This document shows, in pieces, positions 19,031 through 27,686 of a stretch of 64,000 nucleotides of DNA. Position numbers and translations under genes: made by a program. Every line of letters begins with the position of its first letter. The stretch's first letter is position 1. Origin of the DNA: JAHDVS01 sp964370985 (GTDB lineage: Bacteria; Actinomycetota; Thermoleophilia; Gaiellales; Gaiellaceae); contig CAYJLE010000014.1 of assembly GCA_964370985.1 (NCBI GenBank), forward strand, positions 6,179-70,178, read 5' to 3'. The notes under the pieces are model-generated. The model had not been told where the DNA came from. It saw nothing but the letters and a program-made list of their open reading frames with translations, and searched no databases.

Positions 19031-19741
19031 CTAGGCGCAGGCGGCATCGGCGGCGGCGTCGCCGACCATGCGCCGCGCGCCACGGCGGATGTGCGCCCGC
19101 ACCGCCGTCTCGATCGCATCCGGGTCGCGAGCGCGCAGCGCCGCGACGATCGCGGCGTGCTCCTCGTAGTTGTCGCGGACATCCGGGATGCCGCGCCCTC
19201 GCGTCGCCCGGGCGATCAGCGCGTCGTAGTTCATGCTCTGGAAGGCGCGCAGCAGCGGCGCGTTCCCCGACGCGCGAACGAGTGCCTCGTGGAACTCCTG
19301 ATTGTCGGTCACGAAGCCGGCGTAGTCGGCGTATGCGTCGGCACCGTAGCTGCGGGAGACGATTCGCGTGTTGATCTCCTCGAGCCGCGCGATCTCCGCC
19401 TCGTCCATCCGCCGCGCCGCCAGCCGCCCCGCGCAGCCCTCGATCGCCTCCCGCACCACGAACAGCTGGGCAACCTCTTCCTGGGACGGCTTGGGCTGGA
19501 TCGCGTAGCCGATGTAGGGCTCCACGCTGACGAGCTGCTCGGCGGCCAGGCGCGCGAGCGCCTCGCGAATCGGAGTCGCGCTCACACCCATCTGACGGGC
19601 GAGCTCGTCGATCACGATCCGCTCCCCGGGCGGGAGCTTGTCGTTGATGATGTCCGACTTGAGCACCTGGTAGACCTGCTCGGAGAGACCCGTGCGCACG
19701 ACCCGCCGCGTCGACCTCGCCGCGCTGCGCTCGGCGCTCAT
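19031..19741 (-). CDS. GntR-family regulator, FCD subfamily
   Basis: A 236-residue regulator. The winged-helix DNA-binding part includes IVIDELARQMGVSATPIREALARLAAEQL near residues 42-70, and a C-terminal FCD helical bundle follows. It is similar along its length to the regulator at 11790, which supports duplication of a regulator/CaiB/crotonase module. It lies between the CaiB-crotonase operon and the GH4 gene, both of which carry the same upstream element, so local control is likely. Confidence 0.9.
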   Translation of the reverse strand: MSAERSAARSTRRVVRTGLSEQVYQVLKSDIINDKLPPGERIVIDELARQMGVSATPIREALARLAAEQLVSVEPYIGYAIQPKPSQEEVAQLFVVREAIEGCAGRLAARRMDEAEIARLEEINTRIVSRSYGADAYADYAGFVTDNQEFHEALVRASGNAPLLRAFQSMNYDALIARATRGRGIPDVRDNYEEHAAIVAALRARDPDAIETAVRAHIRRGARRMVGDAAADAACA

Positions 19742-19813
19742 CCCGGCTCCCCTGCCCGCTCCACGCGCATGTGATCGGTCACTCTACGCCACGACGACCC
19801 GGACGACCGGCGC

Positions 19814-21319
19814 TCAGTCCGCGAGGTTGCCGAGATTCGAGCCCCAGGCGGCGCCGACGAGAACGTCCTGCTCGGGAATACCCTCGGGCAGCGGCGTCTC
19901 CGGCACCATCGTGTTCGTCGGCGCGGGCTGGACGATGCCCACCCGCCCGCGAGGCCCGGGCTTGCGCAGCGCGGCGGCAAGCTCCGGATCGAGATACCGG
20001 GCGTTGACGTCGAGCAGGTCGTCGAGGAGCGCCTCGCACTCGTAGAGATCACGGACGGTCGGCTCGAGCGCGATCGACTGGAGCGCGGCCTCGCGACTGC
20101 GATAGACGCATGCCTCGACCGCCTTCTCGTGGCAGACGAGCATGCGCTGACAGAGGCTCGCGAGCGTGGCCGGTAGCTCGCCGATCGCGAACCCCCGCGG
20201 CCCGTGCGCGTCGAGCGTGCCGGGAACCTCGATGATCGATCCCGGTGGCAGGTTCGTGATGTGACCGTTGTTCGGAACGTTGATCGCCTCGACCTGGTGC
20301 GCGCCCGTGCGGCCGAACAGAGCCAGCATCCAGTCGCCCGACTCCTCGGTGCGAGGCGGGTTGAGGAAGCGCTCGAGCACGGCCGGGTCGCGCCGGATGC
20401 GCTCGGGCCCACCCAGGACGCCGAGCCGGTTCTGCGCGAGCCCGTCCTTCATCAGCTGCACGGGCGGAAACGCCATGTCGAGCTTCGGGATCGGCGTCGA
20501 GTGCTGCATCTCCCTGCTGACGAACGGGAGCTGGTCGGCGATGTGGTTGTCGCCGGGCGACGGGTAGTACCCGAGCAGCCGGTAGACGGCATTCGAGAAG
20601 CGGAAGCCGAACGGGCCGTTCTGGCGGATGTGCGGTAGCGCCGCGTCGATTCGCGGCAGCAGGTCCTCGCCGGTGTGCCGATGCCACATCTTCAGGATGA
20701 ACGTGAGGTGGTTGATGCCGCCGGCGATCACCTCGACGTCGTCCGGGTCGAGACCCATGGCCGTCGTCAGGTCGACCCGGGTGTGAATGATCCCGTCGCA
20801 GTGGCCCACGAAGCGGATCGACGAGTGGCGGCTGATCGCGTCGCAGATCCGAACGAGCGGGTTCGACACGGGGATGATCGTCGCCCCCGGAGAGACCTCC
20901 TCGAGCTCCCTCGCGACGCCGAGCGCGATCGGGACGTGTCTGAAGGTGTTGACGAGCCCGCCGGGGGTCATCGTCTCCGCCTCGAGCGGGTAGACGCCGT
21001 GACGCTCGCACGCCTCGGTGTCCTGCACCCGCGTGCGCGGATAGTCGACACAGGCGGCGAAGAGGACGTAGTCGGCCCCGCGCAGCGCCTCCTTGCGGTC
21101 GGCGTGGAGCTCGAAGTCGACCCGCACCCCGGACTGCTCGCGCGCGTAGTCGAGGATCGACGCGACCGCCTCGCCGCTCTCCGGGTCGCGGGCCCAGATG
21201 CGCAGGTTGACCGGTCGCATCCGCTCGTCGCTGAAGATCCGCCGGTAGAGGTCGAACGCGTACCAGCCGCTCGAGCCGATCACCGCCACGTTCATCGTCC
21301 GGTCAGAGCCCTCGGCCAT
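19814..21319 (-). CDS. Glycoside hydrolase family 4 protein
   Basis: A 501-residue protein with the GH4 layout: N-terminal Rossmann motif NVAVIGSSGWYAFDL, then FRHVPIALGVARELEEVSPGA, VSNPLVRICDAI (conserved NP), FVGHCDGIIH (the Cys is the expected metal ligand) and AGGINHLTFILKMWHR (His is the other metal ligand). GH4 enzymes cleave glycosides by an NAD+- and Mn2+-dependent oxidation-elimination route. Start ATG at 21319 follows GGGGAG. The usual CHG after the metal Cys is CDG here, so specificity may be unusual. It may release sugars for the pathways around it. Confidence 0.85.
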   Translation of the reverse strand: MAEGSDRTMNVAVIGSSGWYAFDLYRRIFSDERMRPVNLRIWARDPESGEAVASILDYAREQSGVRVDFELHADRKEALRGADYVLFAACVDYPRTRVQDTEACERHGVYPLEAETMTPGGLVNTFRHVPIALGVARELEEVSPGATIIPVSNPLVRICDAISRHSSIRFVGHCDGIIHTRVDLTTAMGLDPDDVEVIAGGINHLTFILKMWHRHTGEDLLPRIDAALPHIRQNGPFGFRFSNAVYRLLGYYPSPGDNHIADQLPFVSREMQHSTPIPKLDMAFPPVQLMKDGLAQNRLGVLGGPERIRRDPAVLERFLNPPRTEESGDWMLALFGRTGAHQVEAINVPNNGHITNLPPGSIIEVPGTLDAHGPRGFAIGELPATLASLCQRMLVCHEKAVEACVYRSREAALQSIALEPTVRDLYECEALLDDLLDVNARYLDPELAAALRKPGPRGRVGIVQPAPTNTMVPETPLPEGIPEQDVLVGAAWGSNLGNLAD

Positions 21320-21343
21320 GATTTCTCCCCTCTTCGGCGCTTG

Positions 21344-21364
21344 ATCGTGGATGATATTGGATTT
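21344..21364 (-). promoter_or_regulatory. Putative GntR operator upstream of GH4 gene
   Basis: ATCGTGGATGATATTGGAT begins at 21344, 25 nt before the GH4 start codon. It matches the element at 18988 at 16 of the first 19 positions. The shared consensus is ATCGTGGAYGATAYWGGAT. Confidence 0.55.
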
Positions 21365-21375
21365 GCGCTCGGCGG

Positions 21376-22500
21376 TCACCGCCACGCCAGCGCACGCGTC
21401 GCGAGCGGCAGGCGATACAGGGCGCGGGACCGCTCGGTGCCATAGATGGCGACCCCGTCCCCGCGCGCGAGCGCGAGCCAGGCCGAGTCCGGTGACCAGG
21501 CAACGTCGTACACCACCGGCTCCTCGAGCACGACCGCCAGCGTCCGCAGGTCGACGAGGGCGACGAGCGTGCCCGCACCCGGGTACGCGAGCGTGTCCGG
21601 GAAGAGAACGGCGACCTCGTTGCCGTCGGGGCTGATCTCGACCCGCAACCCGAACAGGCCCGGACCGGCGGGCGAGCTGAAGGTAGGCACCCTGAGCGAC
21701 GCGCGCAGCTCGCCGTCGCGCCAGAGCTCGAGCAGCGTCAGCGGCAGCGCGCCAGCGGCTTGCCCGAGCGCCACCACGGCAACCGTGCCGTCCGGACCGA
21801 CACCGAAGCCCCCGATCTCGAGGAGCGCGCTCCCGCGCTCGGCGAAGGGCGCATCGAGCTGGGCCGGGGAGAGAAGCTCGTGCCCGTCGGCGAGCAGGTA
21901 CGTCGAGGTCGGCTGGTCATGTCGCGTCACCACGGCACCCGCGGGCATGAATCGCGGTCGGCAGCCCGCCAGCCGCTCCGGCTCGGTAGCGCCGTCGACG
22001 CGCACCGCCACGGTGCCGTCCGGCCCGCACCACGCGAGCCGTGCCCCGTCCGGGGACCAGGCGACCTCGCCCAGGGAGGCACCGAGCGCGGTGCCCGCCA
22101 GCGGGTCGTCCAGGGGCGCGAGCCGAAGCTCGCGGGTCGCCTGGCGCCCGTCGGGTGCGGCCACGAAGACGGCCTGATCCCCCCCAGGCGACAGCCAGAA
22201 GCGGCAGCCGACCGGCACGCCCGGCCCGGAGAGCGCGAGCCGGGCCAGGTCGAGCGTGCGCAGGCGGCAGTCGGGGCCGGCGATCATGTGGAGCGTCCCC
22301 GGCAGCGCGCCGGGAGCGGGGGCTTCCGGACCGGCGAGCTCCTCGTCGCGACGTTCGGGCTCCTCCGGTCGGGCCGTCGTCCCGGCCGGCTCGTCGTCCG
22401 GGCGGGAGCCTCCCCGGGTCGCGTCGAGGACTGCCGCGGCCGCAACCGCAGCGACGGCGGCGACGGCGAGCCAGGAGATCAGGCGCTTCGAGCGGGTCAG
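21376..22500 (-). CDS. Membrane-anchored beta-propeller-like hypothetical protein
   Basis: About 374 residues: a short basic N-terminus, one hydrophobic helix (WLAVAAVAAVAAAAVL), a Pro/Glu/Arg-rich linker, then repeated propeller-like blades marked by AWSPDGARLAW, VGPDGTVAVV, EISPDGNEVAVLF and AWSPDSAWLALA, as in TolB/WD40-like repeats. It is probably anchored in the membrane with the propeller outside. No ATG, GTG or TTG exists in frame before the helix. A CTG at 22500 overlapping the dehydrogenase stop (CTGA) is my best start, but it is uncertain. No function can be assigned; it may sense or bind a ligand. Confidence 0.6.
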   Translation of the reverse strand: MTRSKRLISWLAVAAVAAVAAAAVLDATRGGSRPDDEPAGTTARPEEPERRDEELAGPEAPAPGALPGTLHMIAGPDCRLRTLDLARLALSGPGVPVGCRFWLSPGGDQAVFVAAPDGRQATRELRLAPLDDPLAGTALGASLGEVAWSPDGARLAWCGPDGTVAVRVDGATEPERLAGCRPRFMPAGAVVTRHDQPTSTYLLADGHELLSPAQLDAPFAERGSALLEIGGFGVGPDGTVAVVALGQAAGALPLTLLELWRDGELRASLRVPTFSSPAGPGLFGLRVEISPDGNEVAVLFPDTLAYPGAGTLVALVDLRTLAVVLEEPVVYDVAWSPDSAWLALARGDGVAIYGTERSRALYRLPLATRALAWR

Positions 22501-23933
22501 GTGCCGAGGTACACGGTCTTCAGGCGGGTGTAGAAGTCGACGGCCACGTTGCCCTGCTCGCGGTACGTGCCGCTGGAGGAACTCTTGACCCCGCCAAAGG
22601 GAGCGTTCAGGTCGACGCCGGTGGTGGCCCGGTTGATCTTGACCACACCGACCTCCGCCTCGTCGGCGTAGCGCATCGCCGCGCGCATGTCGTTGGTCAC
22701 GATCCCGCCTGAGAGCCCGAATTCCGAGTCGTTCGCGATCGCGATCGCCTCGTCGAGGCTGTCCACGGCGAGCACGCCGATGACGGGACCGAAGATCTCC
22801 TCGCGGGCGATCCGCATGGTCGGCTTCACGCCGGTGAAGACGGCCGGGCAGAGGAAGAGGTCGTCGCAGTCCCCGCCCGTGACGAGCTCGGCGCCCTCCT
22901 GCTTGCCGACGTCGATGTAGGAGAGATCGGATTCGAGCTGGCCTCGATCCACCACCGGGCCCATCCGCGTCCCGTCCGCCTGCCCGTCCCCCGGCCGCCA
23001 GGCCTCCGCCTCGCGCGCGAGCGCCTCGACGAACCGATCGTGAACGCCCCGGGTGGCGATCACGCGGCTGGTTGCGGTGCACGCTTGCCCGGTGAGACCG
23101 AACCCGCCCTGGGCGGCGACGCTGGCCGCGAACTCCGGGTCGGCGTCGTCGAGCACGACGAGCGCGTTCTTGCCACCCATCTCGAGCTGAACGCGGGCGA
23201 GTCGCGCGCTCGCGGCGGCGTGGATCCCGAGCCCGGTCTGGACTGAGCCGGTGAAGCTGATGGCGGCGACCCTGCCATCGTTCACGAGCGCATCGCCGAC
23301 GACGGAGCCGCGGCCGTGGACGATGTTCAGCACCCCCGGCGGCAGCCCGGCCTCGAGCAGGGCGAGAGCGAGGTTCTGGACGGACACGGGGACGAGCGTG
23401 GCCGGCTTCATCACGACCGTGTTGCCCGACACGAGCGCCGGGGCGAGCTTCCAGGTCGGAATCGCGATCGGGAAGTTCCAGGGCGTGATCAGGCCGACCA
23501 CGCCGAGCGGCTCCTTGACGGTGTAGAGATGCGTGCTCGGCAGGCTCGCGGGGAGGCTCTCGCCGGCGATCCGCCAGCCCTCCCCGGCGAAGAAGCGCAG
23601 GATGTCGATCGCGCGCTGCACCTCGCCGGTCGCCTCCGTCAGCGTCTTGCCCTCCTCGGCGCAGAGGTCGCGCGCGGCCTGGTCTCTCCGGGAGGCGAGC
23701 AACTCGGCGGCACGCATGAGGATCGCGCCGCGGGCGGGAGCCGGTGTCCGGCGCCAGCCGGGAAAGGCCTCCTGCGCCGCCTGGAGAGCGGCGTCCACGT
23801 CGCCCGGGCCACCCGAGGGGATCTCGGCGACGACCTCGTCGCCGCGAGCCGGGTTGCGACGCTCGCCGGCCGGCGATCCGGTCCACTCGCCGCCGATCAG
23901 GTGCTGGACACGGATGGGGGCGGATGTGCTCAT
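22497..23933 (-). CDS. NAD(P)-dependent aldehyde dehydrogenase, probably 2-oxoglutarate semialdehyde type
   Basis: A 478-residue ALDH superfamily enzyme. The catalytic Glu251 lies in LEMGGKNALVVLDDAD and Cys285 in GQACTATSR. PWNFP (151-155) and FTGS near residue 227 belong to the cofactor site, and EEIFGPV is near the C-terminal third. Similarity to ketoglutarate-semialdehyde dehydrogenases is from memory; context supports it, because the gene immediately upstream encodes an FAH-family dehydratase that would produce the semialdehyde. ATG overlaps that gene's stop (ATGA). It would complete the non-phosphorylative pentose or sugar-acid route to 2-oxoglutarate. Confidence 0.88.
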   Translation of the reverse strand: MSTSAPIRVQHLIGGEWTGSPAGERRNPARGDEVVAEIPSGGPGDVDAALQAAQEAFPGWRRTPAPARGAILMRAAELLASRRDQAARDLCAEEGKTLTEATGEVQRAIDILRFFAGEGWRIAGESLPASLPSTHLYTVKEPLGVVGLITPWNFPIAIPTWKLAPALVSGNTVVMKPATLVPVSVQNLALALLEAGLPPGVLNIVHGRGSVVGDALVNDGRVAAISFTGSVQTGLGIHAAASARLARVQLEMGGKNALVVLDDADPEFAASVAAQGGFGLTGQACTATSRVIATRGVHDRFVEALAREAEAWRPGDGQADGTRMGPVVDRGQLESDLSYIDVGKQEGAELVTGGDCDDLFLCPAVFTGVKPTMRIAREEIFGPVIGVLAVDSLDEAIAIANDSEFGLSGGIVTNDMRAAMRYADEAEVGVVKINRATTGVDLNAPFGGVKSSSSGTYREQGNVAVDFYTRLKTVYLGT

Positions 23934-24787
23934 GCGGCTGCTCCTGGGGATCGGTAGACGGAATGGCGGAGGGCGTCGACACCTTCGATCTCGATCTCGA
24001 CGAGGTCGCCGTCCTCGAGCGTGAAGTCGTCCGGCGGAACGAGGCCGGTGCCCGTCAGGAGCACGGCCCCGCGCGGGTGCGAAAGCTCGCGGTAGAGGTA
24101 GGCGGCGAGCGTCTCGAAGGAGCGGCGCATCTGCGCCGTCGAGGTCTCACCGGAGAACACGGTGCGCCCTCCCCGCTCGATCGTCAGCGAGATCCGGGCG
24201 GCGCGCGCGCGGTCGCCGAGGTCGCGCGCGAGAACGACCGTGCCGGACAGGCCGAGCGCGTCGTCGTAGATCTTGGCCTGGGCGAGGTAGAGTGGGTTCT
24301 GGCCCTCGATCGAGCGCGACGATACGTCGTCGGCGACGAGGTAGCCGGCGATCTCCCCGGCGCCGGTGAGGACCAGAGCGAGCTCGGGCTCTGGCACGTC
24401 CCAGGTCGAGTCCGCCCGTATGCGCAGCGGCGCGCCCGGCGGCGGGACGCGCCCCGGAGCCGCCTTCAGGAACAACTCGGGGCGCTCGGCGTCGAACACC
24501 AGGTCGTAGACGCTCTTGACGACCGCTTCCTCGACGCGGGCCTGGCGGGAGCGCTCGTACGTGACGCCGGAGGCCCACACCTCCTGTGCGTCCACCGGGG
24601 CGAGGACGGCTTCGGGCTCCCCGTCGAGGGCGGGCGTGGCCAGCGCCCGGTCGACCGCGTCGTGCAGCGGCCCCAGCCCGGCCGCGAGGAAATCGCCGAG
24701 CGACCCCTCGAGCGGGTGGAGCGCACCGTCACGGGCGGCGACGAGCAGCGGGTGACCGCGGTGGAGAACGCGCCGTAGACCGTTCAC
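23930..24787 (-). CDS. FAH-family protein, probable 2-keto-3-deoxy-pentonate dehydratase
   Basis: A 285-residue fumarylacetoacetate-hydrolase-fold protein. The block EVWASGVTYERSRQARVEE near residue 70 and VPEPELALVL near residue 130 match what I recall of the 2-keto-3-deoxy-D-arabinonate dehydratase group (AraD1/KdaD), where acidic residues bind Mg2+. Later it has DDVSSRSIEGQNPLYLAQAK and TGTGLVPPDDFTLEDGD, standard FAH features. The GTG at 24787 is 11 nt after the Moco-subunit stop. Product would be 2-oxoglutarate semialdehyde for the ALDH encoded next. The substrate stereochemistry (xylose or arabinose series) is not visible. Confidence 0.85.
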   Translation of the reverse strand: MNGLRRVLHRGHPLLVAARDGALHPLEGSLGDFLAAGLGPLHDAVDRALATPALDGEPEAVLAPVDAQEVWASGVTYERSRQARVEEAVVKSVYDLVFDAERPELFLKAAPGRVPPPGAPLRIRADSTWDVPEPELALVLTGAGEIAGYLVADDVSSRSIEGQNPLYLAQAKIYDDALGLSGTVVLARDLGDRARAARISLTIERGGRTVFSGETSTAQMRRSFETLAAYLYRELSHPRGAVLLTGTGLVPPDDFTLEDGDLVEIEIEGVDALRHSVYRSPGAAA

Positions 24788-24798
24788 GACGTCTGAGT

Positions 24799-27204
24799 CT
24801 ACGCGGCTCTTCCGGGAGCCGCGGCGATCAGGGCCCTCACCCGCTGGGGGTCGAGGGGCGCCTCGTCCACATGTACGCCGAACGGCGCGAGCGCGTCCTC
24901 GATCGCCGCCGCGGTTACCGCCGGGGGGCTGATCGAGCCGGCCTCGCCGGCCCCCTTGATCCCGAGGGGGTTGAGCGGAGACGGTGTCTCGAGGTGGTGG
25001 ATCTCGATCGACGGCACCTCGGTCGCGTACGGCATCAGGAAGTCGAGAAACGACGCGTTGCGGTGCTGGCCGGTCTCGTCGTAGACCATCCGCTCGTAGA
25101 ACGAGTTCGCAACGCCCTGGGCGACACCGCCGTGGATCTGCCCGCGCACGATCGCCGGGTTGACCATCACCCCGCAGTCGTGGACGACGACATAGCGCAG
25201 GTAGTGGACGTCGCCGGTCTCCGGGTCGACCTCGACGATCGCGGCATGCACGCCGTTCGCCCAGGTGGTCGAGGACGGGGCCCAGAAGGCCGAGCCCTCG
25301 AGGAGGGGGCCGTCGCCCCGCTCGAAGCCCTGCCATGTGCGGGCGGGCGCGAAGCGCCCCACCTCCGCCGTCGAGGGATCGAGGGTCGTGTAGCGGATCG
25401 GGTTGACCGCAATCGCGATCTCCCGCAGCGTCACCGCGCGCTCGGGAGCGCCCCGGACATAGACCTTCCCGCCGCCAACCTCGAGATCCTCGACCGCGGC
25501 CTCGAGCATGTTCGCCGCGTAGCGCAGCGCTTTCTCCCTGACCTCCAGCGCCGCGAGCGAGACGGCGTTGGCGCAGTTGACGATCGCGCGACTGCCGAAC
25601 GTGCCGGCGCCGAAGCCGAACGCGGCCGTGTTGCCCTCCACGACCTGCACCTGGTCGGGCTCGAGCCCGAGCACATCGGCGGCAACCTGCGCGAAGGTCG
25701 TCGCGTGGGACTGCCCCTGAGAGGTCAGCCCGGTCGTCACCTCCACCCGCCCGCTCGTCGGCTGGACGTACACGCGCGCGCCCTCGTAGGGGCCCTCCCC
25801 GGTGCCCTCGACGTAACAGGCGAGACCGAGACCCAGATAGCGTCCCCGCTCCCGCTCGCGCGCCTGCTCGGCTACGAACCCGTCGTAGCCGATCGCGTCG
25901 AGCGCCAGCTCGAGCGCCTTCGGGTAGTCGCCGGAGTCGAGTATTACGGGGTAGCCCGCGAAGAACAGGCCGTCACGGGCGTACGGGAAGTCCTCCGGCT
26001 GGACGAGGTTGCGCCGACGCAGCTCGGCCCGGTCGAGCCCGAGCTCGCGCGCGAGCAGGTCGACTGCCCGCTCGAGGGCGAAGCTCGACTGCGGCCGCCC
26101 GACGCCGCGCATCGGGCTGACGGAGACCTTGTTCGTGTACACGCACCGGTAGCGGACGGAGACGTTCGGGATCCGGTAGGCGCCGGCCACGTGGCTGGCG
26201 GTGATCCAGGGCGTGATCAACCCGTACGCGATGAATGCGCCCTGGTCCTGGACGAAGTCGTCCCGAAGGCCGGTGATCACCCCGTCGCGCGTGGCGGCGA
26301 GCTCGATCGTGTGGATCTGGCCGCGCTGGTGGTTCGAGGCGAGGAAATGCTCCCGGCGGTCCTCGTTCCAGCGCACCGCCGCGCGCAGCCGGAGCGCGGC
26401 GAGCGGGACGAGCAGCTCCTCCGGGTAGAGGAGGTAGCCCTTGAGGCCGAAGCCGCCGCCGACATCGGGGGCAATCACGTGCAGCCTGTCCTCGGGCAGC
26501 CCGAGCTTCGCGATCAGGGCCGAGCGGACCGGGAGCGAGCACTGGGTCGTATCCCAGACGGTCAGCGCACCGGTGCCGGGGTCGAAGCGGGCGAGTACGG
26601 CGCGGGGCTCCATCGTCATCGAGGAGCTGCGCTCGCAGACGAAGCGGTGGCGCACGACGACGTCCGCCTCGGCGAACGCCCCCTCGGGGTCGCCGACCGT
26701 CCAGGTTCCGTCGGCGGCGACGTTCGTGGGCAGGTCGGCGTGGACGAGAAGGCCCCCGCCTGCCACCGCGGCTTCGTAGTCGACGACCACGGGCAGGTCG
26801 TCGAGCTCGAGCTCGATCAGCTCGGCGGCGTCCTCGGCGACATAGCGGCTCTCCGCGATCACCATGGCGATCGGCTGACCGACGAAGTCGACCTCGTCGA
26901 CGGCCAGCGGGTGCTGCGTCTTCGGGTAGGGAAGGTGATCGTGCGGGAAGAGCAACGGCAGCGGCACCGCGTGCTCGCCGAGCTCGGCGTGCGTCCAGAC
27001 GGCCGTGACGCCGGGGTGGGCTCGGGCGGCGCGGACGTCGAGGCTGCGGATCCTCGCGTGAGCGGCCGGGCTGCGCAGGAAGGCGACGTGAAGCGCGTCC
27101 GGGGCGCGCACGTCGTCGACGTACAGCCCGCGCCCGCGCAGCAGCCGCTCGTCCTCGTTGCGAACGACCGACCGCCCGATCGCCGGCCCGGACGCGTCGC
27201 TCAC
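24799..27204 (-). CDS. Molybdenum hydroxylase, large (Moco) subunit
   Basis: An 801-residue xanthine dehydrogenase/aldehyde oxidase-type large subunit. GRSVVRNEDERLLRGRG at the start, VDFVGQPIAMVIAES, DVGGGFGLKGYLLYPEE near residue 255, QGQSHATTFAQVAADVLG and the C-terminal GIKGAGEAGSISPP carry the Moco pocket; the Glu of GAGEAG is the expected catalytic base. The GTG at 27204 overlaps the small-subunit stop (GTGA). It works as a trimer unit with the FeS and FAD subunits and hydroxylates an aldehyde or N-heterocycle. Position before the sugar-acid genes suggests an aldehyde or aldose substrate; this is inference. Confidence 0.9.
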   Translation of the reverse strand: MSDASGPAIGRSVVRNEDERLLRGRGLYVDDVRAPDALHVAFLRSPAAHARIRSLDVRAARAHPGVTAVWTHAELGEHAVPLPLLFPHDHLPYPKTQHPLAVDEVDFVGQPIAMVIAESRYVAEDAAELIELELDDLPVVVDYEAAVAGGGLLVHADLPTNVAADGTWTVGDPEGAFAEADVVVRHRFVCERSSSMTMEPRAVLARFDPGTGALTVWDTTQCSLPVRSALIAKLGLPEDRLHVIAPDVGGGFGLKGYLLYPEELLVPLAALRLRAAVRWNEDRREHFLASNHQRGQIHTIELAATRDGVITGLRDDFVQDQGAFIAYGLITPWITASHVAGAYRIPNVSVRYRCVYTNKVSVSPMRGVGRPQSSFALERAVDLLARELGLDRAELRRRNLVQPEDFPYARDGLFFAGYPVILDSGDYPKALELALDAIGYDGFVAEQARERERGRYLGLGLACYVEGTGEGPYEGARVYVQPTSGRVEVTTGLTSQGQSHATTFAQVAADVLGLEPDQVQVVEGNTAAFGFGAGTFGSRAIVNCANAVSLAALEVREKALRYAANMLEAAVEDLEVGGGKVYVRGAPERAVTLREIAIAVNPIRYTTLDPSTAEVGRFAPARTWQGFERGDGPLLEGSAFWAPSSTTWANGVHAAIVEVDPETGDVHYLRYVVVHDCGVMVNPAIVRGQIHGGVAQGVANSFYERMVYDETGQHRNASFLDFLMPYATEVPSIEIHHLETPSPLNPLGIKGAGEAGSISPPAVTAAAIEDALAPFGVHVDEAPLDPQRVRALIAAAPGRAA

Positions 27205-27686
27205 GCGGGCGCCTTCCCCATCGCCCGGGCGGCGATCCGCACGGCCTCCACGATGTTCTGGTAGCCGGTGCAGCGGCAGAGGTTGCCGGCGATCGCTTCC
27301 CGGATCGCCCCGTCCGAGAGGTCGACGGTCTCGTTCTCCTCGAGGAATGCGGTGATCGCGAGCACGAAGCCGGGCGTGCAGAAGCCGCACTGGAGCCCGT
27401 GCGCCTCGCGAAACGCGGCCTGCACCGGGTGCAGCTCCCCGTCCGCGGCGAGCCCCTCGATCGTGCCCAGCTCGGCGCCGTCCGCCTGTACGGCGAGCAT
27501 CAGGCACGACCGGGCCGCGGCGCCGTCGACGAGGATCGTGCAGCAGCCGCAGACGCCGTGCTCGCAGCCAACGTGGGTGCCGGTCAGGCCGAGCTCGTGG
27601 CGCAGGAAGTCGGAGAGCAGCAGCCGCGGCTCGACCTCGCGCTCCACCGTCTCGCCGTTGACCGTCAGGGTAATCGCCTGCTTCAT
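27201..27686 (-). CDS. Molybdenum hydroxylase, [2Fe-2S] subunit
   Basis: A 161-residue iron-sulfur subunit of the CoxS/XdhC-like group. The ferredoxin-type cluster ligands are Cys41, Cys46, Cys49 and the Cys of RSC near residue 60. The second cluster is in the helical domain: LQCGFCTPGF and LCRCTGYQNIVEA. It passes electrons from the Moco centre to FAD. The gene overlaps the FAD-subunit gene upstream and the large-subunit gene downstream, giving order FAD, FeS, Moco. Confidence 0.95.
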   Translation of the reverse strand: MKQAITLTVNGETVEREVEPRLLLSDFLRHELGLTGTHVGCEHGVCGCCTILVDGAAARSCLMLAVQADGAELGTIEGLAADGELHPVQAAFREAHGLQCGFCTPGFVLAITAFLEENETVDLSDGAIREAIAGNLCRCTGYQNIVEAVRIAARAMGKAPA

